Source of the DNA: Nomia melanderi
Taxonomy: Eukaryota > Arthropoda > Insecta > Hymenoptera > Halictidae
NCBI RefSeq assembly: GCF_051020985.1
Contig: NC_135008.1
Location: 5,270,001 to 5,334,000, forward strand
DNA: 64,000 bases
Direction: 5' to 3'
Part shown: positions 10,632 through 22,534 of the stretch, piece after piece
How positions within the stretch are numbered: the first letter of the stretch is position 1
Layout of the letters: the number at the start of each line of letters is the position of its first letter
The notes under the pieces: model-generated
What the model was told of the DNA's origin: nothing
Database searches by the model: none
The model's input: the letters and a program-made list of their open reading frames with translations, nothing else
Made by a program: the position numbers and the translations under genes

Positions 10632-10970
10632 GCCGAGTACCTGTTCAAAAGGAATCCCGAAGGAAGGATGTTCCAGCCCGAGCACACGAGGACGATGAGA
10701 TCCGTCTTAGAAGCGATCGAGAGGTTCCAGGACGATCTTCTGCCGCGGGACGAGCTCGACGACAAAATAAGAGAGTTCCTGAAGCAACAGGCCGCGCGTC
10801 CCGACGTCGACGGCACGTCGGACGGCAGCGAGGCGGACGTTTGCACCGACGGGAAAATCGAGCAGTGTGTCACTCCGTGCTGTCGATACGAGGACACGGT
10901 ATCGGCGGAGGGGGAGGGCGAATATTCTTCAGATAGGGCGACCTACTACGAGGGAGGGGAGGACGCCTGA
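10632..10970 (+). CDS. Terminal coding exon of an unidentified plus-strand gene
   Basis: A pyrimidine-rich acceptor (cgagatttctttcttccag) is followed by 112 codons, beginning AEYLFKRNPEGRMFQ, and a TGA stop. The first half is charged and probably helical, with FQDDLLPRDELDDKIREFLK near codons 33-52. The second half is an acidic Asp/Glu/Gly/Ser tail with a few cysteines (QCVTPCC). Third positions are strongly GC, against an AT-rich surround, which supports real coding. Whether the exon starts in phase 0 depends on the missing upstream exon. Those exons are outside the window or unrecognised within 1-10631. I do not recognise the family, and the helical segment before a disordered acidic end suggests only an intracellular C terminus. 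The reverse-strand frame here lacks coherent splice signals and looks like a shadow. Confidence 0.6.
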   Translation, partial: AEYLFKRNPEGRMFQPEHTRTMRSVLEAIERFQDDLLPRDELDDKIREFLKQQAARPDVDGTSDGSEADVCTDGKIEQCVTPCCRYEDTVSAEGEGEYSSDRATYYEGGEDA

Positions 10971-11174
10971 TACATCCTGAGGGGATCGCGAGCTTCCGCC
11001 AAACACGCGACCAATTAATTAATCTGCACGTCACAGCAGCGACGGCAATATTTGGCCAGCCGTGAGCCCGGAATTCCTGTAATCTCTTGATGCGCGCGAT
11101 TATGCCTCGCGTCGTCTTGGGACACTGCGAAACAACCGAGTTCTGTTACAATCGAGATTCGATTATCGTTCGAT

Positions 11175-11354
11175 TAATCCCTTACGCTCTGAGAGTTTTC
11201 TACGAAGCGTACCCAATACACTTTTTGACGAAATATAGTGAATATTTCTTGAAACGAGAAATCGTACGTAAATTAGAGAAAGTTATTTGAATATTTCATA
11301 TGTCAATGCATCGGAAACTTAACGTTATTATGACTATGGAGTGCAAAGGGTTAA
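11175..11354 (-). mobile_element. TTAA MITE family A, short diverged copy
   Basis: TTAATCCCTTACGCTCTGAG at one end and GAGTGCAAAGGGTTAA at the other. The interior AAACGAGAAATCGTACGTAA is the reverse of the A right half (compare 48259-48522). About 180 bp, about 200 bases after the stop of the plus-strand gene, so it may lie in its 3' UTR. Confidence 0.65.
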
Positions 11355-11481
11355 TTGCAATGATAATTCAACCCGTTTGAGACAGTTGGTAAAGGTTTAT
11401 ACTGCTGTGTTTTGAATAGCAACCTTGAGATCGCGTTGCAAACGATTTATATCGTAGTTTAAACGAACAGGAATTCACCGT

Positions 11482-11714
11482 TTAACCCTTTGCACTCGAG
11501 AGGCGACTCTCAGTCACCATTTGATTCGATATAACAAAATTACAAAGTGTTGTATATAATATTAAGTTTCGTATGATGCATCGGCATGCGAAATATTTAT
11601 ATAAAATAGCTTCATTCTTAATTTACGTGTCTTATTAGTTCGATTCAAATAATGTCTGTCTCATAGGACAGTGTCGAATGTTTCTAGTGAAAAGCTTCCG
11701 AGTGCAAAGGGTTC
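11482..11714 (+). mobile_element. TTAA MITE family A, complete copy
   Basis: Left TTAACCCTTTGCACTCGAGA and right TCCGAGTGCAAAGGGTTCA. The second TTAA has decayed to TTCA. The interior matches the 1061-1300 type. Confidence 0.8.
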
Positions 11715-14700
11715 ATAAAATTTTGTTGTACTAGGTAGAAATTGTAAGTGTCGCTTATTTTCTGAAATCGTCTCGAAAGGGACAAATAGTTCTGATTCGA
11801 TGCGAAGAAATTTGGAATATTTCTGTTATGTACTGGATTAAAGGAGATTATGCGATTAATGAAGATACAAGACTTATTTATTGGACGTACGGTGGCTGAA
11901 TGTTTATATTGAGCGGAATATTAATTTGTTTCTTATCTGTAATCGAGACAGTGCAGTAGCTAACTCGAATCGAGTTTACGAGACGCTAATCGGGTTAGTT
12001 AATAACGCAGATATAAATTGCTTGCCGGATTAAGGAATTACCGTGAGTGTTACGAGCGGAGAGCAGACAATGCCGAGCAGCGAAATGATTTCAAAATGTA
12101 AAATTAACCGTCACTCCACAGAAACTCCGTTGTCTTCGGAAATATTTGACAATTAGCAAGGTAAACGGGTGCTCCGTAACGTTTCGGCCAAAGGATCCCC
12201 TCGCGCAGAATTTCAATTCGCAACCGCGTTCCTGCTGCTCCGTAGCAGTGTAATTTGCTTTCGAGTGGCATTGTTACCATCCTTTGAGTAATTCGAGCGT
12301 CGCGGCGCTCGTAATTTAAGTGGATCGCGAAAAAAGCGTAAGCAGGAAATATTCCGAGGGAAACGTTCGAACGATACAAGGCTGGTTCAGCGACGCGGTG
12401 GAAACTAATAATTAAATTGCCCGATCTTTCCATGGGTTTTCAAAGTTGGACGTAGGAGTTTCGTATAATGTAACGCAGAAACTTCCTTGGCCGACGATTT
12501 GATCGTGTCCGTAGTTCAGAGCGTGGTCCATAGGTCAGCAAGACCTTGTTGCTAAATATGCATCGTGGAAAGTGCAGGGATATCTGGAAGCGCGGCGTCC
12601 ATTATACCGCAATGTCAAGGCGAGAATTAATCGGTTTCATTAATGAAGCTTCCCTTTATCGACCCGGTCGTTTTTTTTTCTTTTTTCGTAGATCCATTCA
12701 CGCGCCCGCATCCGCGGAGGAAACAGAACTATTCCAACGGAAAAATAACTTCGCCGACGAAAATATCAAAGGACCAATTAATTGAATTGTGCCGTTCAAC
12801 CGGATACACCCAAAGGGATCTACCGCCACGGCAATTACAATTTTTTGCCCGAACCGTTGCGCGCCGGACGTACGGGAAACAGATACAAATCCACTATTAA
12901 AACTAACCGAATTGGAAAGCGCACGCACGGTGCGTCGCGGGGCGGGCGCGGCGTATCGCTGATCGTTCTTCGCGATAAAAATAAATCCGTTTGCGTGGAA
13001 CGAAAATATTTCATACGCGGCGTCGTTTTCGAAAGCGTCGGCTTGAGTAATCCCTGGTCGAGGTGTCTGACCATTACCGGCTGATTTTACTTAATACGCG
13101 TCGTGAACTGTGCCCGGTCGATTTTAATTAATTCCGTTACCGCGCGATCGTCGTATCGGACGAAGGAATTGTCCGAATCGGAAGCGCCGCGGAATTATTA
13201 TAATTCAACGTTATTAACATTAATAAAAACAAGCACCGACCGACAGTAGCGTTCCTGATTTATCATCCCCTATTACCGAACCAGCCCGTACCCGATAAAT
13301 ACAATTCTCATCGAATTATTTATACAAGCGGTCGTCGCGGATTATTTGTTACTCCGATAAAGGAACGAGATACTGTATTAATACGACGTTAATCACCGAA
13401 CGGCGATTTAAAACGCGAATAATTCGAGTGCACGCAGCGATTCCCGCACAAAGGGAATAGTGCGACGCATTGTAGAGTCGTCCCGGAAAAGCATAAATGA
13501 ATATTCAACGGGAACGGCGCGCGTCGTGTCCTGCGAGTCGGTTTCTACGCGGCGTTCGACGGATTACGGGTTCGCTAGGATCGAAGGGAAAAAAGAAGGG
13601 GAGCGCGGCGAGTTTGCGAAACGATCTGAAAGTTTAAGCGGATCAAACGCTCGCCGTGTCCGCCCGTTGATTATCTGGCAGCCCGTTCCACGTTAATATT
13701 TCCCTGTGACGGGGCGCGCGCTGGAAATCCCCGCTGCCTCCAGAAGACGAGGCTCCCTATCGAGCCGTAGGCGCTCTTACGAGGCCAAGGACGATTGTAC
13801 CACATTGTTCCGTGTCTTTAATATGACGTCGGTTTCGCTCCTTTCGCCGGGAGCACTCGCGGCTCGCCGTTTCCATATTTTCCCCGGGATCGGACGGGAA
13901 ACTACGGTACATCGGGAAAACAACGGGAGGGAAACCTTTCACGGCCGCGTCCGCCGCGCCGGCTGTTACGAAGTTAACGGTTCACACTTTCGTCGCACGC
14001 AACGAGCTTCCTCAGCTGCGAACGAAACGGAGTGGAAGCTGCTTCGAGGACTCTTACGCGATTATCGTAGCGAATCGTTGATCGTCGTTCGTAAATCGCT
14101 GTATAATTCGCACTCACGAGCTGCAGGAGGATTGTTATCCTCGACAAGGATAATATTGTCGCGCGTAAACGAAATTCGGATCCATCAATCGGTCGCGCGT
14201 CGGTGTGTATTTATTATACAATTTTCGAGCAATCACCGATCGATCGATGGGCGCGCGATTTCACGCGCAACGCGGGCGACAACTTCGTTACAGTCCGCCC
14301 ACCCTCCCCGCCCAGCGATGGAAACCCGGCGTGCGCTCGTGTTTTTCGAAACTTCATTACGAAATCCGATATGAATCTTCGGCGACGTAATCCGCGATTT
14401 AATGAGGCCCCCGACGACTCGCGCGATCTCGCTTTTTATCCGTTCCCCGTCCGAGGTATGCCGCTTTTCTTTTTCGCCACTTTCACCGCGGTTGGCAGCG
14501 ACCGCCACTTCAAAGTAACTTCTCGCCGCGCGGTGTATCGATTGTTAAATATAAATAGCGTTGATGCGTGCCGGTGTCGGGAGGAGCGCGACGCCCACAC
14601 GCCGCCGCTCTCTTCTTCGAGTGTCCCGTGATGAATTGCGTCGCGTGGACCGAAACTCCGCCGGTCACGGCGATCCGTCATTCGGCCGGGTGTCGTCGAA

Positions 14701-16131
14701 CTCGAGGAACATCCGTCAAAACGGCCCCCGAGCCGCGGCGGACAAAAAGGAAAGCGCCGCCGCGCCGGGGATTCCTGCTCGCACGAGCGAGGGGAACTTC
14801 TCGCAAGTCACATTTCCCGTTGAGCTCCTCAGGCGAGGCGAAGCTAACGTTGACATAACGAGAAGACGATCCCCCGGCGTAAATAATAGAACAGCGCCGG
14901 CATAACGAGCAACAGACGAGACGATTCGCGCCGTAAATTCGCCGTAAACACCCGGCACGGGGAAGCAGACTTTTTACGGGCGCAGCTCCGCGTATCGAGT
15001 CGCCCGATCGAGATTATGCAAATCCGCGGAGCCTTTCGGGAGCGACGAAATCGCCGCGCGAAGGATTACCGATAAAATGTGATTTCCATCTCTGCCCGTC
15101 GCGTTTCAATCGAGCCGCTATAACGAACCAATTGTTCGCCCCGCGGGCATAAGGAAATTTATAGGAACGCGATTATTCGTATTAATTCGCGTTCGCCCGG
15201 AGAGTCACGGGGAAGCCGGGACGGAGGAGCGTCGCGCACAATAACAAACGCACGGACCGCCGCTGCGGCTCAGAAATCGGAGACGCACGCCCCGCTGGAT
15301 GCGCCGCAACAATCGCCAAGTGATTGCATTCAAGTCGGACAAAGGTTAATTGTCGCGCGAATAATATTCCGTAGGATGAAAATCGAAACGAATTAAGCCG
15401 GCCAGCGTCCCGTGGGCTGATCGTATTATTAAAATCGTCCCCGCAATTGATTATTGTTCTCGGCGCGCCGTAAATAACCGACCGACAACAATGTCCCGGC
15501 GAGTAGCGCGTTTCGTCGCGCCACCTTTCGAAAAAGTAAACATCCGCCCTCGCCCCGCGGCGGTGCGAGCCGCTCGCCGGATTAATACGCAATCGGTATC
15601 GATCGGCGATCCCGTTTAAAAATACGGCGCACCCGTTCACCCCGCGAGATTAACGTCCCCCGAGAATAACGACGGGTCTAACGAGACGCTAAGTCCCCCG
15701 CAATTACGGCGTGAAACCGCGAGCGAGCCGCTAATCTGTCGCCTTAATTCCAAGCCCGGCCCGCGGACAATCTAGGCGCGATAGATCGAAAGCGGGATCC
15801 TTAATAATTCCGAGAGCAAAGTCGGCCGCCGCCTGATACGCCTCCAGCAGCGTATATAGAGGAAAGCGCGGCGGCCGGTATATCTGTATCTTCGAACACC
15901 TGTTAGCAGTGGCTCGTGTAGGCGGCTCAACACATAGCCTTTAAATTCTCGCCGCGATTAAGCTCGTGCGTTTCCCGTCGACGTGCTCGTAACCATAACA
16001 GAAACGCTCGGTGGCGTGCCACCGCGCGAATTCCACGCCGTTCGCTTATCCCGGTGTCGCGTGCGGAACGTCTCCTCTCGTCCGGACGCGACCGAAATGA
16101 AAAGGAAAAACGGAAAAATCCAAACACTCAC
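11715..16131. other. Non-coding, nothing recognised; strongly GC/CpG-rich from about 12.5 kb
   Basis: Composition changes from AT-rich to CpG-rich around 12.5 kb. Many overlapping open frames appear for that reason alone. I saw no splice-bounded exon continuing the minus-strand gene that begins at 16222. Confidence 0.45.
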
Positions 16132-16222
16132 CGGCGTGACCTTGCACAGAGTAGTTCGCCTCCTCGCTGGGAAGCACGGACTCCTCGAGGATGCTCTCGG
16201 ACGCGGTCTTGACGACACCCAT
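16132..16222 (-). CDS. Probable first coding exon of an unidentified minus-strand gene
   Basis: An ATG in good context (ccaggaccATGG) opens 30 codons: MGVVKTASESILEESVLPSE, then EANYSVQGHA. The exon ends one base into a codon at the strong donor G|GTGAGTG (phase 1). Third positions are almost all G or C. The upstream frame stays open back to a TAA near 16317, so a start further upstream through another exon cannot be excluded. A possible 5' UTR intron (GAG|GTAAACG ... ATCTCAG) lies just upstream. No later exon was recognised between 16131 and position 1, so the gene probably continues past the window start, perhaps overlapping the plus-strand gene that ends at 10970. Family unknown. Confidence 0.5.
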
Positions 16223-18498
16223 GGTCCTGGCGGTGAGTTTCGCTGCTCGCTCCTGAGATCGGCTGGTCCAACGCGCTGAAAGCGTATGCGACGTAATGAG
16301 ATCGTGGCACGACGTTTACCTCGGCTCGGATCGTGCCGCGTTGTCTGCCGTTGCCGGAATGCTCGGCGCCGTTTCGCCGACTTATTGCGTCTGCGTCCGC
16401 GCCTGCGTGCCCGCCACGCGTTCCCTTGAGCCCTCCATCCTGCTCTTCCCTCCTTGACCCTCGTGTGTATATCCTACACCCCCTGTTCTTCCTGCCCCGC
16501 TTCCGGCCCTAGCCAGGCGACCGCGTCACGCCGCGCCGCGGTACGGGGTAGCAAGGCAATCCCTAGGCCAGGGTGAACAGAGGAGGCAGGCCGGGGAGGG
16601 CGGCGGGCTAGCTACCCTCGGCGTGTCCGATCGCCGTGTCGGGTGCGACAGGGGGCCGGGGCTGGAGGGGTCGCTTCTGCCGCTGCTCCCGCGTTTACCG
16701 GTGCCGTGGCGGGCTCGGCCGGGGCGGGGTGCGGCAGGCACAACACACAGGGGCAATGTCGACCAACTGGGTCTCGGTGAAGGTCTCGGCTGGCTACCCG
16801 TGCCCGATAATGCATCCTCTTCCCTCGGCGTTCCTCCCTTTCGAACTCCGCCGCTCCTCGAGCGTTGCGACTTCGCCTCGCTGGTTCCGCCGATATTTTC
16901 GAATGCTTCCGATCGGAGTCGGAGCACATAAATAAGGATTTCGGGGATTTATGGCGGTGTACACGCTCGGCTCGCGAGGGCCCCTTAAGGGAAACGCCGG
17001 TTTAGAGCACCGGCGGGATCGAAAGGGGTAATTCGTTTTCGGTGTGGCTCTTTTCACCTCTCGCCGAGTGTTCCTCCGCTTCAATTACGCTCGAGAGTGT
17101 TGGCTCGTTATTCAGCACGCTCCGTTTGCTCTTACGTGTCCGCAAACAGTTTCTGTTTTCACTCGGCGCGGTCTCAGCGCGTGCACGACCTTGAAAGTCT
17201 GCGCTTGCGAGGCCGGGGTGTTTGAACCTCTCCTCGCGGCCGAATATCGCCGCGCGTTCTCGCCCTTTTACGCGGCCGACGCCAGGCCCTTCCCGGGTCC
17301 GTGACGACGGAACGTCCGCCGGTCGCGCGAGCGGAGCTCGCGTTTCACGCGACAGGCCGTCACGCGAGCGTCTAATGAAAAACCCGATCGCCGTCCAATA
17401 CCGCTAATTTCCTAAGGACGGGGAAGCTCACGAGCGATGCGTCCAGCCGCTACGCGCCTATATATACTCGGGTCTGAAAATAACCCAAGGACGAGCACGC
17501 GGATTTATTAATTGGAACGTTATCTCGCCGGCTCTCATCGTTTTCCCCATTCTTTCTCTGGAACCATCTCCCAGCAGCTGCCCGGCATTCCGGCGTACCC
17601 TCGGTCTCATTGAATCTCTCCTCTCGTCTCTTCTGTTCAGACGTCACGTGACACGAGGTCGCGGCACCGTGCACCCTTCTCCGGCGACCCAGCCGTTGAG
17701 ACTTGTTGCTCGCAACGGTGGAACAGCAGCAGCTCCTCCAAGACGCTGGCACGTCTAGCTACCCGACGATACAGACACGTGGGCCGGCTGGCTACGCGAT
17801 AAGGATGCAAGGATTTCAAGGACCGCTTCGATCGGAGTTCACCCAAGGTCGACTCCTTCTCCTACCCCTGGCAGGCCTGCGTTCGCCCTTATCGACGCTG
17901 CCGCGAGTAGGGAGGCGCGTCGGCGTTCCTCTCCGATTTTCGACACTCGCGTCCTCCTCTCCTCCTCGTCCTCCTCCCCCTCCTGCTCTTCCTCCTCCTC
18001 CTCGTGCCTGCGCCCCGCCAACCGCTCCACTTTCCCTGTTCCGCGGCCTTCCGTTTACTCCTGGCCGCCCTGCAATCGCGTCACGCCGCGCGCCACGGCT
18101 CGTCGCCATCGATCCGATGATCTCGCGCTCGGATCTGTGCATGCGTGCCGGGTGCACGCGTGCATCGGCGCAACTGGTGTAGCCGGGGGATCGATTTGAG
18201 TTCATTGTATGCTGACGTCGGGAGCGGCGTCGCATCCTCGACTTTTTCCCTGGGTTGCCTGGGACAACGCGGCCGCGCGACCGCTTCTACGCGTCCGCGG
18301 CCACGTGTCCTAGACCGCTCGCAACCTGGATACGCGCCGCTCTGTCTACCGAGTCAAGGCTGGCGATGCTGCGATCGTCAATGTCAACCGTCATTCAACG
18401 TTTTTCCCCTGAATGGACGGGGTCGCAAGTCCTGCAATTACGGACGTGCCGCGAGAATTTCCGCCCGCGGAGCAATTATCAGTGGACCGAGGATTTCT
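16223..18498. other. GC-rich upstream region with CpG-island character, no supported gene
   Basis: This CpG-rich segment precedes the minus-strand first exon and may include its promoter and 5' UTR. A TATATATA core sits at about 17459-17466 in a self-complementary context, so it could serve either strand. A CT-rich imperfect TCC repeat covers about 17945-18008. Open frames occur in all phases because stops are rare at this composition. None has splice signals or recognisable protein. Confidence 0.4.
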
Positions 18499-18700
18499 TC
18501 GACCCTTTGCCCTCGATAATATTTTGTAGATATTTTGTTATGTTCCGTTGGAATATCGATAATAGTGTTAGCAAGGGAAAAGGACAATCTTACATAAATT
18601 AAGGGTGGGAACTAATTTATTTCCTAGTTTCTCAGTGTTCGTAATTTCAGTGTATCGAATCGAATGGCGAACGAGAGCCTCTCGAGTGCAAAGAGTTGAA
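18499..18700 (-). mobile_element. TTAA MITE family A, degenerate copy
   Basis: CGACCCTTTGCCCTCG at one end and CTCTCGAGTGCAAAGAGTTGAA at the other. Both TTAA sites are lost, and the interior is only partly recognisable (TATCGAATCGAATGGCGAACG). Confidence 0.5.
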
Positions 18701-21700
18701 CTTGCTTGAAATCCCGCGATTCGCGTGTGAAATATTTAGGAGGTAGAAAGTTTCGAAGCTTCTGGTAAAGTGAAAGAAGCGAACGGATTCTAATTGATAT
18801 TCAATTTCTTTATTGCGTATTAATAGGATGAGAGAAGCCTTTGGGGCAGCCTGGTAATTGCAGCTCTCGTCTTTTTTCCGAGAGGCGGAATAAAAATCGA
18901 AACAGTTAACCTTTAACGTTCTACGGGCAGCGCCGAAGGCAGTGGCAGTTTTATTTCAATCTCGGTCCAGTTCCGATACAACAGATCGTCCCAGCCATTA
19001 ATTCTTGCCACTGCACCTGGGAGAAGTTAGAGAGTCGTACCATTTCTCGGAACCTCTTTCAACGAGACCGTTGCGTTCCTCAAGGCTGACCGTGCCGGCG
19101 ATATCTTTTTGCCGCGTTTAATCAACGAGATAATACTTTTACGATAATTAGGTACCCCAGCAGCCGGCAGTGGCGTCGTCTCTGAGCAAGGTTCTGTATT
19201 CTAATTGCACCTCCCGGGCAGAGCGCTGTTTAGGATTGTACAATTGTACTTAAGAGGCACTTCCGCGTGTAAACGGACCGCTTAAACCGTCTGTTGTCTG
19301 CATGGCGTAGCGGCGACAATAAATGATTAACATTGTTACGGCTCGACTGCGAATTCGCGTGCAAAGTTATCGCTTCTACGAACTGATCGATGAAAACGGA
19401 GATCATATAGACGCAACTGGACATCAATCGACTTTCCTCCGTGACATTGATTGCACTCTGATTTGAACTTTGGAACTTGTGCCATTTGTACTGACATCTA
19501 TCCATACATCTCATAGTTTCATTTATGAGATCGTTGTGCATAATCGTGTCGTTAAATTACTTTTTAAAGAAAACATGATTCAGTTGAAAGCTGAAATTGA
19601 CTCGCGTCGGTAGAGATAGGTATATAAAAGTATCGGTAAACCTAGTATTAAATCAATAGTATCAGCCCGAGCATTGGACTCCCAAAACGATTTAAAACGG
19701 CGAACCCTCGTAACAAGGAGCATTTAAAGACAAAGCGCAACAAGCGCGTTCATCGCGTTACAAAGTTTTTAACAGAATTAAGGAAAGAGCGACGCGGCGT
19801 CCGGCTAATGGCAGTTGTCACGTGGTCGGCGGGTGAAATTGTTTAATGGTCAAGTGCGCGAATCGATAACCTTCATCCCAGGTAGACGCAAATTAGCCGC
19901 GCGTTGTATAGCCGGATGAAACTTTAGAGCCGCCCCCGACCCGGTATCGATTCTTCGCGCGATTCCGCAACGCTCGGCGAAGTCGGCGCTTCGGCGAGCC
20001 GCCATTCGGCACTGCAGGCGATTTGTCGCCGTTAAAAGGATTCCCGCGCTTCGAAAATACCCGGCCCCGCCGTTTATTTTTAAACAAACCATCGGCCGGA
20101 GGGATTAAAAGTCAGCCCACGAAAGCGGCGGCCGGCGCACGCGACGTTGTACGTGATGTTCCGTCGACGACGCGAAGGCGTGCCGGCGCAGCGAAGCCCC
20201 GGCTGCCCGATACCGTTAATAAACGGAATTTAAATAGAACCGTTGATCCGTCGCTAACGAACTTGCATAACTGGCACCGGCTTTGTTCGAACCTGTTCGC
20301 CTACCGAACCACGATTTTCGTTCCTCGCGTTCTATATACACCGAGCGATCGGTTGCATAACAGCGCGTCGATCATCTCTGACAGATTCCGAATCACGGGC
20401 TTCTCGCGCGGCGCTTGCTATTCCTTCCGAGAACGCGACGCTCTTCGGAGTTTATTTGCGAAAACACATCGAACGGTAAGCGAGACGGGCGGTATGTTGA
20501 ATAATTAATTGCTGAACCTTAGAAGTTCATTTTATACGCGTGCGTTAGCATTTCGGGGAAGCGGACGGGGTACGTCTGAACTGACACGTGACGCATGAGA
20601 ATCTTCGAGATTATCTTGAGTACGGAACGTTTGTAATTCGTTCGTTTCATATTTTCGCCTGATCGTTAGCGATGTTGAAGGTATACAGCAGTTACGACGA
20701 GACGAGGAATACAGGTTGTAATCATTACAGCAAAGATTCGCGAGGCAGACAATGAAGATTCCCCTATTCATCACTCTGCGCTGTTCACGACGTTCGGGAT
20801 AAACGGAAACCTGCGGTGTCGTGTTTCTTCGAGGTTACCCCGAATTGTTAACCAAGACAAATGAGATTCCGCTGCGACGGAAATGTTTGTTTGACGACGA
20901 AGCCACGATTCGGATGTTCCCGGTGTTTGCTGTCGCGCATACAGTCGGACTGTGACAGCTAATTACTCCTCGCGCAGAGTAAATACCGTTTTCGGGGGGA
21001 GGTCGTGATCGATGGGAGTTATTGCGTGTGCAATTGAAGACGCTTCGATTGCGGGGGACCCGCGACCGCATTCGCAACGGCGTGGTAAACATTAGACCCA
21101 TTAGCAGGTTGTATTGGTCCAATTAAACCTTTGTGTTTGCCGCGCAGCCAGGGAACAGACACAGCCGCGGACTCTTTGCTTCGCCTTCCCGTTCACTTTG
21201 TTCCGTTGTAATTGAAAATCGAACCGGCGGCTGCACGGATTTAATCGCCGCCGGGTAAAATAATATTTTAATTGAAACTGGCTTACAAAGATAAGGTGAC
21301 GCGAACGTTACGTGCGATCGTAAGGTCGAAAGTGCGATCCCTTTACAATCGATATTTAATTTGCCGTTTCTCCCGCTCGTCATTTACTTCAGTTCCTGCG
21401 TTTCGTTCCAGCTTCCCGTGGCGCGTTGCCACCTTACCTCATGTTTTCAATGGACCATATTTTATTGCAACTAGATTACGACTAGTCGGCGGAAACGAAT
21501 CGACTTTGCAATTCGGATAAGCGTGAATATCTACATTATACTTACCTCGAATTTCATTCCCGCGATGCGCTCGTATTTCTGCGAGCAAAGACAGCGATCT
21601 TCCCAGGACCGCTGTCAGATTTCTCACCTTGTCCGCCGGCAAGACGCAGAGGTTCACACGCGTGTGAAAATCGTAGGCAACCAGCACGCGAACTCCGCGA

Positions 21701-22391
21701 GCCGAGTTCCGCAATTAAAGGTACGAGGGAACCGGAAGCGCGTCTTTCCTGGACGCCCGCTGCGACAGTTCTTCCATAGAAACTGTTCCGTCCTATATTT
21801 TTTTCCAGAACGGCACGGCGGAGCCTACTTTATGCCGCGATACCGCCGACGCAATTAAACGCGACCGAGTATGAAGCCATTGTGCTGTCCCCGTCTCGTT
21901 CTCCATCCTCTTTATTTCGCTTTCTCTCTTTTTCTCCTCCCTCCGTTCCTCTTTTTTTTCGCCCGACTGGAATAACGCTCGAAATCGACCTTTTCTCGCG
22001 GAATGAGGTGTGCAATCGTAAACCAGATCTCCGCGGAACCTTTTTGCTCGCCGGAAAAATGTCCGTTCGTGACGAAACCGTGAACAGCGTATCTGGAGTG
22101 TGAAATTTTCGAGCAAGAAATGGCACACGCGTGGGTATCCGATGGAATGTGTTAATCGGTCCCGGGTAAACACTACCAGCGTCGAGCGTAAGGTTTCGGG
22201 AACGAGAAAGTATGTTTATCTTCTCACCCGTTACATCAGACAAAAACATCCTAGGAAAAAATCGCCGACGAAGGTGAAAGTGGAAGCTTCGGTCTTTATA
22301 CCGAGCTCAGGGAGAATATTGCACGACTTTTCCTTACAAAGTTGCTGGAGTTCCGAAATCAGAGATTTTTCTATTACGATGTAACGACTTT
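18701..22391. other. Non-coding, nothing recognised apart from an isolated family C-like end
   Basis: GGTAAACCTAGTATTAAA at about 19637-19654 looks like a family C right end, but no left end was seen. Open frames around 20023-20508 and 21523-22249 lack splice signals or recognisable products. Confidence 0.45.
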
Positions 22392-22534
22392 TTAACACTG
22401 CAATCGAGAAGTATCTCTCGTTCGTCTTGATTCGATTAAGAATTGTATCAAGCCTCGTGTAATGCGTCGGTGTATGAAATATTCCGGTAAAGTGAATATT
22501 TCTAGCGAGAACCTTTCGACCGCAAAGGGTTGAA
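22392..22534 (+). mobile_element. TTAA MITE family A, degenerate copy
   Basis: The right end CGACCGCAAAGGGTTGAA, preceded by TATTTCTAGCGAGAACC and GTATGAAATATTCCGG, matches the A right half. The left end (TTAACACTGCAATCGAG) is poor. Confidence 0.45.

Noticed and set aside
13706..14374. A 222-codon plus-strand frame
   Set aside because: It opens on GTG, lies in CpG-rich stop-poor DNA with overlapping frames on both strands, and resembles no protein family.
17703..18182. A coding-looking stretch (EQQQLLQDAGTSSYPTIQ...) on the plus strand
   Set aside because: A stop lies directly upstream with no good acceptor, and the opposite strand reads equally well (ASVLEELLLFHRCEQQ). Strand and reality cannot be decided.
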